A DNA stretch of 46,829 nucleotides from a virus: positions 1-46,829 of the IMG/VR virus record IMGVR_UViG_3300032282_001534. One strand, given 5' to 3'. Below, one piece after another: positions 1 to 8,445 of this stretch. Within the stretch, counting starts at the first letter, position 1. Each line of letters opens with the position of its first letter. The translations under genes and the position numbers were made by a program. Below the pieces are notes generated by a model, which made no database searches, had not been told where the DNA came from, and saw nothing but the letters and a program-made list of their open reading frames with translations.

Positions 1-3000
1 AATACAGTAAGATTAACAGGAACATTATATGCAGATAGTCTTATTGTATCTTCATCAGTAATTTACAGATCTGGTTCTACAAAGTTTGGAGATGATACTG
101 GTGATACACACCAATTTACAGGTAGCATTTATAATACAACATTAGTAAGTGGTACTATTGCAAGATTTACAACAGTAACAGGGTCTAATTTAGTTGCTGG
201 TATTGTAACTGCTACAAGTAACATTGTGTCTACTGGTGGTATCTTATCTTCATCAACTGGTGTTCAAACTGCTGGTGCAATAACTGCTGGTGGTATATTA
301 TCTTCATCAACTGGTGTTCAAACCGCTGGAGCAATAACAAGTCAAAGCATTATTTCTTCTTCTTTAGGATTTCAAACTAATTCAACAATTACTGCTAGAA
401 ATAATATAACTTCAACATCTGGATTAATATCTGCATCTAGTGGTTTATATTCTGGAGATGTTCTTAACGTTGCTGGTGTTACAAACTTAAAAAATAATTT
501 AGATGTAACTGGATCGGTCAATGTATCTGGAAATATATCTTCATCTGCACTTGTTAGAGCTTCTGGATTTGTCGGTGATGGTCTTAACATAGTTGGTGTT
601 CAAGCAAGTAATGTAGATGGTGCTGGCGATGATTGGACTATACAATTAAAAGATGGAAATACAGGAAGAATATCTGGATCATCTAATTTAACTTTTAGCG
701 GAAGCACACTTACATTAACTGGAACATTTGTTGTAACTGGTGGTGTTGCAGTATCTCCATATGTACAGTTGCTCCCAGTAGGAAATGTAGCTATTCCAAC
801 AAATCAAACTGCTTCTTATATTTATACATCTGGTTCAACAAATGATATGTATTTTACACAATATCAACCAGGAAGTAATTTTAACAATACAACCCGTCTT
901 CGCTGGTTAGAAGGTATGCTCACCACAGGACTTCTTCATGGTGGTGTCCTTTCAACTGCTACTGGTTCCACAACATTCTCCATAACCTCTGGCTCTGGTT
1001 TAATACTCTCCTACAATGCCTCTACAGGCTCTGACCCATATCCAACAATCAACTTTATCTCATGGCCTGCCTACGTTAACCAATCTCTTACTTACATTAC
1101 CTCCTCCCTCATCACATATATTGGAATTAATCCAACGGGTGGAATAATCCAGCAGACCTCGCCCTTCACACTTAGCACCGACTCTGACTACATTACAATC
1201 GGTAGAGTTCTGCATCAGTCGGGTTCCGTAACAAATGGTGTTTCTACACAGCCCGTTGTATCTTACGGAACAAATCATTGGCAAGACGATTTCACAAGAG
1301 CATTCGGTCCTCTCAAAGTTTCTGGTCACATACTAGCAGCCAGCGGTTCAACTCTTGGAATCACAAAAACCGCTGGTGACTCCTACGTTATTGGAAGAAA
1401 TTACACCAATAACCCAAATAATCCCAACAACATCACATCTGCAAACGATACTGCCGTCACGGTTTCTAAGATTTACAGGGCTTATGTATCTGGTTCCACA
1501 CTCAGATTAGATACAAATACAAATAATACAGGCTACACCACTATTGACCCAACCCAATATAATAACAACGGAACACTTGCATCAGTTGGAGCATCAGACG
1601 CATCCATTCAAAGAGTTTACTGGTATCCTAATAGTACTTCCCGTGCCTTCACAGTCTATTATGGTTCTGCTACCTATGCAGACCCACCTGGAGGTACAAC
1701 CGCTCTTGATGTTGCACAACAGAACATTGCATCAGAAAACTTTGTAGAGGGTGAAAATACGGCAGGTGCTGCTATTTTAGTTGGTTACATTCTTGCACTT
1801 GGAAATGCCACAGACTTATCTAATACAGCTCAAGCTCGTTTTATTCAAGCTGGTGTATCTCGCGGAGCAGGTGCTGGTGGTGGAGGTGGCGTAGCAGTTG
1901 GAGCAACTAATGCTGCTGGCTTAGATACTTATGTTCAATTTAATGATGGTGGTTCCACATTTGGTGGTGATGCTGGATTAACTTATAATAAGACAACCGA
2001 TACTCTTTCTGGAGTGGTTGCTCAATTTACACAACTAACAGCATCTGTTGTTTCTGCTTCTTCTTATGTTGGACCAATACCAAAACATGCAGTATTTGCA
2101 GCAAGCGGTATTACAACAGGATCATTTTACGAATTAAGAACTATAAATGCAAATAAATATTTACAGCTTCAAAGAAGAAAAACATTTCCTATAGCAAGAT
2201 CAATAGGAACTTCTGATTCTGAATATGGTTGGATTTGGTTAAACAGAGGAAGTCTTTCTGGTAGCTCTAACGAAAATATAACTGTTGTAAGTGGAGCAAA
2301 TTTTGTACACTCACAATCTTCAAATACAACTTGGTTTAGTTCTACTAATACAGCCCCAGTAAGATACAAATCTTATAGTATTATGCCAGGACAAACACTT
2401 CAAGTAATAGCAAAAATTGCAGCAACTGGTTCTCAAGATTATGATTCTACTCAAATTATTGCTTGGGTATCTGGCACTAATACACAATATGTAAGAACTG
2501 GACCAGCGCAAGATTCTGGTATAAAATTATCAACACAACATCCTGGTGGTACTGTCAATGTCAGCATTACTTCTACTGAAAGAGCAAATGGTATCTGGGT
2601 TAATTTAACACTAAAAGATGATGCTTTTGTTTTGTATCACTACACTGGTTCTTCTGGTTTGACCCCTCCAACTAGTGGTTGGGAATATAATACTTATGTT
2701 TCATTAGCAACTAATGCTAAAAAAATAAACGTTGGACAACTAATCATGACAGGGCATACTGGAGCTAATAATTCAACTGGTTCGTTTTTGTACTATGATG
2801 TTTCATTAACAGATCAAACAGATTTTATTAATCCTGTACCTTATGTTAGATGGGGAGCTACGCAATACGATACTTCTGGAACAGAGCGATTAATTGGAGA
2901 ATTTGATTTAGGTTCAACAGCATCAGTAAACCAAACAATATTAAGACAATTATTAGCAGACTTAGAAAATAATATTGATGGTGATAACGCAACAATTACT

Positions 3001-3174
3001 TGGTCTGCTGTGCAATCTGATTCATCTGGTGCTTCCTCTGGTACATTCTATTCTTCTAGTTCAGTAGTTATTTCTGGTTCTGGTAGATATTTTAGACTTT
3101 GGGTTAAAATTACAAGTAACGGTAATCAAGCAGGTTCTATAGGTCCATTTCCAATAGTAATACCTATTTCATAA
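1..3174 (+). CDS. Large tail-fibre / virion appendage protein, 5' truncated
   Basis: The frame is open from base 1, so this is the C-terminal 1057 residues of a longer protein; an internal GTG at 226 is not a convincing start. The visible part is low-complexity Ser/Thr/Gly-rich beta sequence typical of T4-superfamily fibres: two perfect-register 18-residue repeats (GGILSSSTGVQTAGAITA), GSTKFGDDTGDTHQFTGS near the N-side, a poly-Gly hinge (around nt 1867-1890) and a YVQFNDGG strand after it. From about nt 885 to 1765 lies a segment of clearly different base composition (C-rich, C-ending codons) that reads as an inserted domain. The C-terminal 350 residues look like a beta-sandwich tip. It ends in three consecutive TAA codons (3172-3180). 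Role inferred: host attachment. Which fibre it is cannot be told. Confidence 0.8.
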   Translation, partial: NTVRLTGTLYADSLIVSSSVIYRSGSTKFGDDTGDTHQFTGSIYNTTLVSGTIARFTTVTGSNLVAGIVTATSNIVSTGGILSSSTGVQTAGAITAGGILSSSTGVQTAGAITSQSIISSSLGFQTNSTITARNNITSTSGLISASSGLYSGDVLNVAGVTNLKNNLDVTGSVNVSGNISSSALVRASGFVGDGLNIVGVQASNVDGAGDDWTIQLKDGNTGRISGSSNLTFSGSTLTLTGTFVVTGGVAVSPYVQLLPVGNVAIPTNQTASYIYTSGSTNDMYFTQYQPGSNFNNTTRLRWLEGMLTTGLLHGGVLSTATGSTTFSITSGSGLILSYNASTGSDPYPTINFISWPAYVNQSLTYITSSLITYIGINPTGGIIQQTSPFTLSTDSDYITIGRVLHQSGSVTNGVSTQPVVSYGTNHWQDDFTRAFGPLKVSGHILAASGSTLGITKTAGDSYVIGRNYTNNPNNPNNITSANDTAVTVSKIYRAYVSGSTLRLDTNTNNTGYTTIDPTQYNNNGTLASVGASDASIQRVYWYPNSTSRAFTVYYGSATYADPPGGTTALDVAQQNIASENFVEGENTAGAAILVGYILALGNATDLSNTAQARFIQAGVSRGAGAGGGGGVAVGATNAAGLDTYVQFNDGGSTFGGDAGLTYNKTTDTLSGVVAQFTQLTASVVSASSYVGPIPKHAVFAASGITTGSFYELRTINANKYLQLQRRKTFPIARSIGTSDSEYGWIWLNRGSLSGSSNENITVVSGANFVHSQSSNTTWFSSTNTAPVRYKSYSIMPGQTLQVIAKIAATGSQDYDSTQIIAWVSGTNTQYVRTGPAQDSGIKLSTQHPGGTVNVSITSTERANGIWVNLTLKDDAFVLYHYTGSSGLTPPTSGWEYNTYVSLATNAKKINVGQLIMTGHTGANNSTGSFLYYDVSLTDQTDFINPVPYVRWGATQYDTSGTERLIGEFDLGSTASVNQTILRQLLADLENNIDGDNATITWSAVQSDSSGASSGTFYSSSSVVISGSGRYFRLWVKITSNGNQAGSIGPFPIVIPIS
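235..342 (+). repeat. 54-bp in-frame tandem repeat in fibre gene
   Basis: Two 54-bp units (235-288 and 289-342) differ at only a few positions, and each encodes 18 residues starting GGILSSSTGVQ. A degenerate third unit follows (343-396, QSIISSSLGFQTNSTITA). A related line (GILSASNAVQTAGVI) occurs in the fibre gene at 4818-6002. In-frame units of this kind can change fibre length by slippage or recombination. Confidence 0.85.
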
Positions 3175-3179
3175 TAATA

Positions 3180-3187
3180 ACTACTTA
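3180..3187 (+). promoter_or_regulatory. Variant of the ACTATTTA box (ACTACTTA)
   Basis: ACTACTTA followed by TAG lies 14 nt before the ATG at 3194. It differs by one base from the box that recurs in intergenic gaps of the virion module (compare ACTATTTATAG at 28577). No Shine-Dalgarno is visible before 3194. The spacing is shorter than at the other sites, so this is a weak candidate. Confidence 0.2.
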
Positions 3188-3193
3188 TAGTTA

Positions 3194-4141
3194 ATGGCAC
3201 GCCAAAAAAAATCAGATACTGCTTGGAATCAACCCGCAACTCCTCCTCCACCTTTATTTACTGGTGAAAAAGAACGCAACCTTGTTAAACAAGTCAATGA
3301 CGAACTTATTGAAAGAGTCATTGGTCAACAGGTTGCGTATTTTGCTGTTGATATTGATCGATCAAACTTTCATCCTCTTTATGGAGAGGCAATACAAAAA
3401 ACATTTCTTCCTCCAATAAGAGTACACGCTTTGATAAAGTGGGAAGGTCAAACACAATCATTTACACAAAATGTTGGTATAGACAAAGCAACATCAATAG
3501 AGATTCACTTTCATAAAAAACGTTTAACAGAAGATCAAGATCTTTATGTTCGTGAAGGAGACTTTGTTTTATATGGTGATCGTTATTATGAAATTGTAAA
3601 GCTTGATGAACCAAAAAGATTATTTGGACAAATAGAAAATAAATTTGAAGTTGTTGCAAAATGTTTAAGAGCAAGAGAAGGAATGTTTAATCCTCAATTT
3701 GTTGCTAATACAATACCAACCACCAGAGTTACAACATCAACTTCAACTGGTTCTGCTTCAACTTATTCAAACCCATCTACCGTAACTGTGGGTGGACTTG
3801 TAACAAATACACTTAATGTAAGTTCAACCTCTACATTTAATGGTGCTATGATATATAAATCTGTTTTAGTATCTGGTACTTATACAATACTTTCTACTGA
3901 CTATTTAGTGGGAGTAAATACAAATTCCTCAACTGCTTCAATTATTCTTCCTTCAGTTTCAACAACTACAGCAGGAAGAACAATAATTATAAAAGATGAA
4001 ACTGGAAATGGTTATACAAACCCTATACACATATCTGCATCATCTGGAGAAACAATAGACGGACTATCTGTATTTACTATGGACTCAGATAATGGTGCAG
4101 TAACCTTATATTGTACTTCAACTGGTTGGCATGTAACATAG
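3194..4141 (+). CDS. Neck/connector-like protein with C-terminal fibre module
   Basis: 315 residues in two parts. Residues 1-170 form a globular alpha/beta domain (EKERNLVKQVNDELIERVIG, then a Tyr/Phe-rich region with REGDFVLYGDRYYEIVKLDEP) that resembles T4-superfamily neck proteins of the gp13/gp14 type; this is recalled family resemblance, not a search. Residues about 180-205 are a Ser/Thr linker. Residues about 205-315 are a fibre-type module with ETIDGLSVFTMDS and a terminal Tyr/Trp pair, shared with the next two genes. The start has no clear Shine-Dalgarno and sits 20 nt after the fibre stop. A connector domain joined to a surface-fibre module would anchor a fibre or whisker near the head-tail joint; that is inference. 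Confidence 0.5.
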   Translation: MARQKKSDTAWNQPATPPPPLFTGEKERNLVKQVNDELIERVIGQQVAYFAVDIDRSNFHPLYGEAIQKTFLPPIRVHALIKWEGQTQSFTQNVGIDKATSIEIHFHKKRLTEDQDLYVREGDFVLYGDRYYEIVKLDEPKRLFGQIENKFEVVAKCLRAREGMFNPQFVANTIPTTRVTTSTSTGSASTYSNPSTVTVGGLVTNTLNVSSTSTFNGAMIYKSVLVSGTYTILSTDYLVGVNTNSSTASIILPSVSTTTAGRTIIIKDETGNGYTNPIHISASSGETIDGLSVFTMDSDNGAVTLYCTSTGWHVT

Positions 4142-4149
4142 GATTTTAA

Positions 4150-4725
4150 ATGGCTTATAAAGTTATTAAAGGCAAAAATAGAATATCTGGTAGTCAGACT
4201 TTTCTTAATGATATTTCTGGTTCCATTATATCTGCTTCTTATTTTGTCGGTGACGGTTCATTATTAACAAATATAACAGCGTCAGAAAGTGGTGGAACAG
4301 CTAATGGTCAAGGTCCAACTGGTTCTGTTCAATTTAAATCTGGTTCATCTGGTCAAATAAGCGGTTCTTTAGATCTTTTATTTGATCATACCATACCAAA
4401 ATTTACAGTTAATGCTGGTTATGTAACAAAAAGAACATCAACTTCTTCTAATATTACATTAAGCCCCTCACATTATATAATTGGTGTTGATACGGCTACC
4501 GCCATTAGTTCAATAACAATATCTCTTCCAAACGCATCAACTTTATCTGATGGTCAAATTTATGTCATAAAAGATGAAGGTGGCATGGCAGATACAAAAA
4601 CAATTTTATTAAGCTGCTCAGTTAATGGTCAGACTATTGATGGGGAGCAAACAGTATTAATTGAGTCGCCATACTCGGCAATTAATCTATATTCAAACGG
4701 AAATAATAAATACTTTATTTATTAG
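4150..4725 (+). CDS. Small fibre/appendage protein
   Basis: 191 residues, starting 9 nt after the previous stop. The N-terminal half has fibre motifs (ISGSIISASYFVGDGSLLTN, GPTGSVQFKSGSSGQISGS) that I associate with fibre proteins of marine T4-like phages. The C-terminal 95 residues are the module also present at 3194-4141 and 4818-6002: a hydrophobic strand, IIGVDTATA, VIKDEGG, QTIDGEQ, ESPYSAINLYS and an aromatic end. It has no signal peptide or membrane segment. Probably a short fibre or a tip subunit translated with its neighbour; function beyond virion structure is not known. Confidence 0.6.
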   Translation: MAYKVIKGKNRISGSQTFLNDISGSIISASYFVGDGSLLTNITASESGGTANGQGPTGSVQFKSGSSGQISGSLDLLFDHTIPKFTVNAGYVTKRTSTSSNITLSPSHYIIGVDTATAISSITISLPNASTLSDGQIYVIKDEGGMADTKTILLSCSVNGQTIDGEQTVLIESPYSAINLYSNGNNKYFIY

Positions 4726-4744
4726 TTAGATTGGGTATTAACAC

Positions 4745-4752
4745 ACTATTTA
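4745..4752 (+). promoter_or_regulatory. ACTATTTA box (candidate late promoter element)
   Basis: ACTATTTATT lies in the 92-bp gap between 4725 and 4818, just upstream of the terminator hairpin at 4762. It is one of seven exact ACTATTTA copies in non-coding gaps of the virion module. Its position before a terminator makes it the least convincing of the seven as a promoter for the next gene. Confidence 0.35.
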
Positions 4753-4761
4753 TTATTGTCA

Positions 4762-4798
4762 ACACATAGCCATATAAAATTTATGCTATGTGTCTTTT
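4762..4798 (+). terminator. Intrinsic terminator
   Basis: ACACATAGC (4762-4770) pairs perfectly with GCTATGTGT (4785-4793), giving a 9-bp stem and 14-nt loop followed by CTTTTTAT. It closes the unit ending at 4725 and precedes the AAGGAG ribosome site of the gene at 4818. Confidence 0.8.
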
Positions 4799-4817
4799 TA
4801 TATAAGGAGACAAAAAT

Positions 4818-6002
4818 ATGGCTTATAAATTTCAGAGAGGAGCAGCAACAGCTTCTGGTTCTTTTACAGCAGAAAATGGTTTAACATCCAATAATGCTCT
4901 TTCGGTTACTGCTGGTACATCTACATTGCAAGCAGTAAGCGCACAAGGCGTAACCGCAACAACTTTATCATCTTCTGGTGGCTTGCAAGTTGGTACTTCT
5001 GCCACTATTGCAAGCGGTCTTAATATTACTGGTCTTGGAGCAACTATAACAGGCTCAGTAGCTGTTAGCGGTAGTATTACTTCTACAGGTAATATCTCTG
5101 TAACCGCTGGTATACTATCTGCATCAAACGCTGTACAAACTGCTGGTGTTATTCGTGGTCAAACAGTTTCTGCATCTTTAGGTGCAGAGCTTAATGCTGC
5201 CGTTGTAACTACAATAACTGGTTCTGGTGCAGCAACATTTGCTTCATTAACTGTAGATTCTGTTGATATTAATGGTGGTGCAATTGATGGTACTACTATA
5301 GGCGCAACAGCCCAATCATCTGTAAAAGCAACAACTCTAAGTGCTTCATCTAATCTACAAGTTGGTACTTCAATAACAGCATCAAGTGGTATTCTTGTTA
5401 ATGCTGGTGGTCTTACTGTTTCTGCTGGCGATTCATCATTACAAAAACTTACTGTTAATGGTGATTTGATTGTACTTGGTACAACATTCTCCGCTTCAGT
5501 TGGCTCATTGTTAATTGAAGATGCAGCAATAGTAATTGGTGATGGTTCAACTGCATTTGGAACTGGGTATGGTATTAACTTTGGTTCTGGTTCAAATCAA
5601 TGGGCAACACTTTTAACTGCACAAGATAATATTGACGGTGTAGCAGGAAATGAAAATATTCTTTCTTCTTCATTGGCAATCAAAGCCCCTGCATTTGCTG
5701 GTACTTTATATGGTACAATGGCTTCACCTGTTACTTTGGTAGCAGATGCTGGCACTTTGGCTACTGGTATCAATTACTTTGCAGATGTTGTAGGTGCCTC
5801 ATCAGTTACTTTGCCAGGCGCACCTTCGGTTGGCGATTCAGTAAGAGTCAAGGCTCCATCGAACTGTAGTACAACTAACACTATTACAATCAATAGATCA
5901 GGTTCACATACAATAGATGCTGAAAACTTCATTGTTCTTGAATCACCATTTGCTGCTGTTGAGTGTGTTTATGTAGCAACAAACCTATGGAGAATCTTCT
6001 AA
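4818..6002 (+). CDS. Tail-fibre-like structural protein
   Basis: 394 residues with a good Shine-Dalgarno (AAGGAG) before ATG 4818. The body is made of short beta repeats rich in Ser, Thr, Ala and Gly (for example LSSSGGLQVGTSATIASGLN and the similar LSASSNLQVGTSITASSGIL), then VNGDLIVLGTTFSASVGSLL and an IGDGSTAFGTGYGINFGSG stretch, a pattern I know from fibre proteins of marine T4-like phages. The last 95 residues are the shared C-terminal module (HTIDAENFIVLESPFAAVE, ending W-R-I-F). It has its own terminators on both sides, so it is probably a separate, well-expressed transcript. Exact fibre identity unknown. Confidence 0.7.
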   Translation: MAYKFQRGAATASGSFTAENGLTSNNALSVTAGTSTLQAVSAQGVTATTLSSSGGLQVGTSATIASGLNITGLGATITGSVAVSGSITSTGNISVTAGILSASNAVQTAGVIRGQTVSASLGAELNAAVVTTITGSGAATFASLTVDSVDINGGAIDGTTIGATAQSSVKATTLSASSNLQVGTSITASSGILVNAGGLTVSAGDSSLQKLTVNGDLIVLGTTFSASVGSLLIEDAAIVIGDGSTAFGTGYGINFGSGSNQWATLLTAQDNIDGVAGNENILSSSLAIKAPAFAGTLYGTMASPVTLVADAGTLATGINYFADVVGASSVTLPGAPSVGDSVRVKAPSNCSTTNTITINRSGSHTIDAENFIVLESPFAAVECVYVATNLWRIF

Positions 6003-6040
6003 TCTAAAATTATATTCTGGTTTTATATTAGAATTATTTT

Positions 6041-6077
6041 GGAAGGCATCAGAAATGGTGCCTTCCTTTTTTATTTT
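6041..6077 (+). terminator. Intrinsic terminator
   Basis: GGAAGGCA (6041-6048) pairs perfectly with TGCCTTCC (6059-6066), with a 10-nt loop and TTTTTTATTTTT after it. It lies between the fibre gene ending at 6002 and the one starting at 6108. The rest of this 105-bp gap holds only the GGAGAG ribosome site of the next gene. Confidence 0.9.
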
Positions 6078-6107
6078 TAAGTCTAATTATTTGGAGAGAA
6101 ATTAAAT

Positions 6108-7097
6108 ATGTCATTTGGATACAATAGAACAACAGGAAGTGCTACTCAAATAGTTGGAGATTTGGTAGCTGGCATAGACCCACAAAGAAATACAAAAATT
6201 GATTTTGAAAATGATAAAATTGATTTTGTTGCTGGAGGCGTAACCGTTCTTTCAATAACTCCAACATTGATCAGTTCTTCAACAGATATTTATTCTTATG
6301 GGTATCTAAGATCCCTAAATTCATCTGGTGACGAAGGTGGAGAAATATTGTTAGCAAAATCAGTAACCAACAATACACTTACTGGTAGTGGTATAACAAT
6401 TGATTCATACCAAAATAAAATAAGAATCTTTGAACAAGGTGGGTCCGCACGCGGCGCATATATAGATTTAACTGAATGTGATGCTGGTGTTGGAACTAAT
6501 CTTTTGGCTGGAGGTGGTGGTGGCGCGGCGGCGGGCGGCGGCGGTGATATTACATCAGTTGGCGCTGGAACTAATTTAGCAGGAGGTGGTGCTTCTGGTG
6601 CAGTTACTTTAAACTTAGCAGATAATATTAATTTAACTTCTGTTACTGCTTCATTATTTGGAACTGCTTCTTTTGCAAGAAATGCAATAAATGCCCAAAC
6701 AGCATCATATTTAACAGAATTAAATCAAGTAGTTGTTATTACAGGTTCTCTAACTGTCTCCCAAAGAACAAGATCAAATCAGTATCAAACACCTTTTGTA
6801 ACATTAATTGATGGCGCAACAATAGGATGGGATGTAACATCTGGCTCTATAGCACAAGTAACTTTAGGTGGTGCTAGAACTCTTGGAGCTTTGACGGGCG
6901 CAGTTCCAGGTTGTGTTTATACATTAATTGTAAAACAAGATTTAACTGGTTCTCGTACTCTTTCTTATCATAGTATGCATAAATTTTCATATGGTATAAA
7001 ACCAGTATTATCAACAATAACAAGTTCGGTTGATATTGTTACTTTCTTATATGATGGTACTTCATCTTATGGTGTTATGCAACAGGATTTTAAGTAA
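6108..7097 (+). CDS. Fibre protein with conserved phage C-terminal domain
   Basis: 329 residues. The N-terminal 120 residues contain a KIDFENDKIDFVAGGVTVL segment typical of fibre shafts. A GC-rich poly-Gly/Ala hinge follows (AGGGGGAAAGGGG, near nt 6505-6545), then a shaft (SVTASLFGTASFARNAINAQ). The C-terminal ~100 residues (VTLIDGATIGWDV, LGGARTL, LIVKQDLTGSRTLSY, VTFLYDGTSSYG) form a domain widely seen at fibre tips in tailed phages. Its stop overlaps the next start by one base (TAATG), so the two proteins are probably translationally coupled and may form one appendage. Inferred function: receptor binding. Confidence 0.65.
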   Translation: MSFGYNRTTGSATQIVGDLVAGIDPQRNTKIDFENDKIDFVAGGVTVLSITPTLISSSTDIYSYGYLRSLNSSGDEGGEILLAKSVTNNTLTGSGITIDSYQNKIRIFEQGGSARGAYIDLTECDAGVGTNLLAGGGGGAAAGGGGDITSVGAGTNLAGGGASGAVTLNLADNINLTSVTASLFGTASFARNAINAQTASYLTELNQVVVITGSLTVSQRTRSNQYQTPFVTLIDGATIGWDVTSGSIAQVTLGGARTLGALTGAVPGCVYTLIVKQDLTGSRTLSYHSMHKFSYGIKPVLSTITSSVDIVTFLYDGTSSYGVMQQDFK

Positions 7098-8089
7098 TGC
7101 TTCTTCCAGCGATGTTGTGGGGTGGTGCATTACCAAGATTAGTTGCAATGACAAGTGTAACAAAATTAGCTTATACTTATGATTACAAAACTTGGACAGA
7201 GACTGCGGATTTAAATTTAGGTTATGATGTTGATATACGCGGAGTAGCATTCAATCCAGTAGACAATGTTGTTATGATTTTAAACTATGTAACAAATGTA
7301 CCTTTTTTAAGTCACGTTACTAGAACAACATCACTCAATAATTATGATAAAAAATTAACTTATTCTTTAAAAGGTGCTCCTTCTGTTGGCAGTTACACTC
7401 CTAATACATCAACAAGATTAAATTATGATTCTGGAAAATGGATGTGGGGATTTACAAATAGTAGAATTGCTTTATCTACTAATAATGGAACAAGTTGGAC
7501 AGGTTACAATTCATGGGGTTCATCAGCAACAAGAAACCCACAAATTACTAGATATTTTAATTCTGCTGATAGATACGTTACTTGTTATCCAAACGTTCAA
7601 CAAGTTGGTGTATCACCAGTTGGGTCGTTTAATAGTACGGCATGGGCAATAGTATCAACTGGATTTACAAACAATACTAGGTATGTTGAAGAAGGTAGTT
7701 CTGGAAATTTTTTAGCTCTTGGAGGCTCTACTACAGTAGGCCAGATAGCAACATCTACAAATTTAACTTCTTGGACAGTAAGAACTTGGATTACTGGTAC
7801 ACCTTTACCAAATTGGGCTGTTTGGAATGGTACTACTTGGGTTGTTGTAGCTAATGATGGGAAAATAGCAACATCAACCGATGGTATAACTTGGACAGAA
7901 CAAACAAGCCCAACTGCAAATAATTTAACTTGGGTTGATTGGAATTCAGTCGATAACCAATTTGTAGCTATAGGAAATGCAATGACTGTTCTTACTTCAC
8001 CAAATGGAGTAACTTGGACACAGCAAACAGTTACAACAACTAATTTTCTTTCAAGTATAAATCCAAGACAAATAGCGAGAATAAAATGA
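7097..8089 (+). CDS. Asp-box / beta-propeller-like appendage protein
   Basis: 330 residues. At least four Asp-box-like signatures (S-x-[DN]-x-G-x-[ST]-W or close) are visible: LSTNNGTSW, TSTNLTSW, TSTDGITW and TSPNGVTW. Such boxes mark blades of sialidase-like or photosynthesis-assembly-like beta-propellers. Spacing is irregular, so the blade count cannot be fixed by eye. The N-terminus (MLLPAMLWGGALPRL) is hydrophobic, but the protein is coupled to a fibre gene (TAATG), and a signal peptide would be odd here. No catalytic Arg triad or Tyr of a sialidase can be assigned. Likely a glycan-binding tip or adhesin; enzyme activity is not shown. Confidence 0.5.
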   Translation: MLLPAMLWGGALPRLVAMTSVTKLAYTYDYKTWTETADLNLGYDVDIRGVAFNPVDNVVMILNYVTNVPFLSHVTRTTSLNNYDKKLTYSLKGAPSVGSYTPNTSTRLNYDSGKWMWGFTNSRIALSTNNGTSWTGYNSWGSSATRNPQITRYFNSADRYVTCYPNVQQVGVSPVGSFNSTAWAIVSTGFTNNTRYVEEGSSGNFLALGGSTTVGQIATSTNLTSWTVRTWITGTPLPNWAVWNGTTWVVVANDGKIATSTDGITWTEQTSPTANNLTWVDWNSVDNQFVAIGNAMTVLTSPNGVTWTQQTVTTTNFLSSINPRQIARIK

Positions 8090-8376
8090 CATTATTAACA
8101 CAACAACAATTAGATGTATTATTACAACTACATCAAGATTTGTGGAATGATCTAGAGACAGGAAAAAGATTACAGCTAGATAACTATAATCTTCAAGGTT
8201 TAGACTTTTCTAATAAAGAATTAAGATCTTGTAGATTAGTTGGTTGTAATTTACAAAATTGTAATTTTTCAAATAGTGATATTTCACATTCAGAATTTAT
8301 GAGATCAGATCTTCGTAATGCTAATTTAAATGTAATTGCAAGTATTGGAACTGATTTTACTGATTGTATTGAATAA
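8086..8376 (+). CDS. Pentapeptide-repeat protein
   Basis: 96 residues, overlapping the upstream stop (ATGA). Residues about 28-90 are pentapeptide repeats with Leu/Phe at every fifth position: LDNYNLQGLDFSNKELRSC, LVGCNLQNCNFSNSDIS, then FMRSDLRNANL. These form a right-handed quadrilateral beta-helix. Pentapeptide proteins include DNA mimics that protect gyrase and structural spacers. Its place at the end of the fibre operon favours a small structural or chaperone-like role; a gyrase link cannot be shown. Confidence 0.75.
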   Translation: MTLLTQQQLDVLLQLHQDLWNDLETGKRLQLDNYNLQGLDFSNKELRSCRLVGCNLQNCNFSNSDISHSEFMRSDLRNANLNVIASIGTDFTDCIE

Positions 8377-8399
8377 ATTGGTTTTTTATAAAAATGCTT

Positions 8400-8407
8400 A
8401 CTATTTA
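8400..8407 (+). promoter_or_regulatory. ACTATTTA box before the head operon
   Basis: ACTATTTAT begins at 8400 in the gap before the scaffold gene, 46 nt from ATG 8446. A similar ACTATTATTTATT follows at 8417, so the site may be double. There is no other obvious promoter before the scaffold and capsid genes. Confidence 0.5.
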
Positions 8408-8445
8408 TCTTTGACTACTATTATTTATTATTGGAGAACGATTTA

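Noticed and set aside
226-228. GTG as the start of the first fibre gene
   Set aside because: The frame is open to base 1 with the same fibre-like composition, so the gene simply begins before the window.
3900-3907. ACTATTTA inside the connector-like gene (and another at 38026-38033)
   Set aside because: They lie in coding sequence with no terminator or start codon near; treated as chance hits in AT-rich DNA.
6505-6545. GC-rich block ggcgcggcggcgggcggcgg as foreign DNA
   Set aside because: It encodes a Gly/Ala hinge; Gly and Ala codons force the high G+C.
8411-8416. TTGACT before the scaffold gene as a sigma70 -35
   Set aside because: No -10 at a 16-18 nt spacing; the overlapping ACTATTTA boxes explain the gap better.
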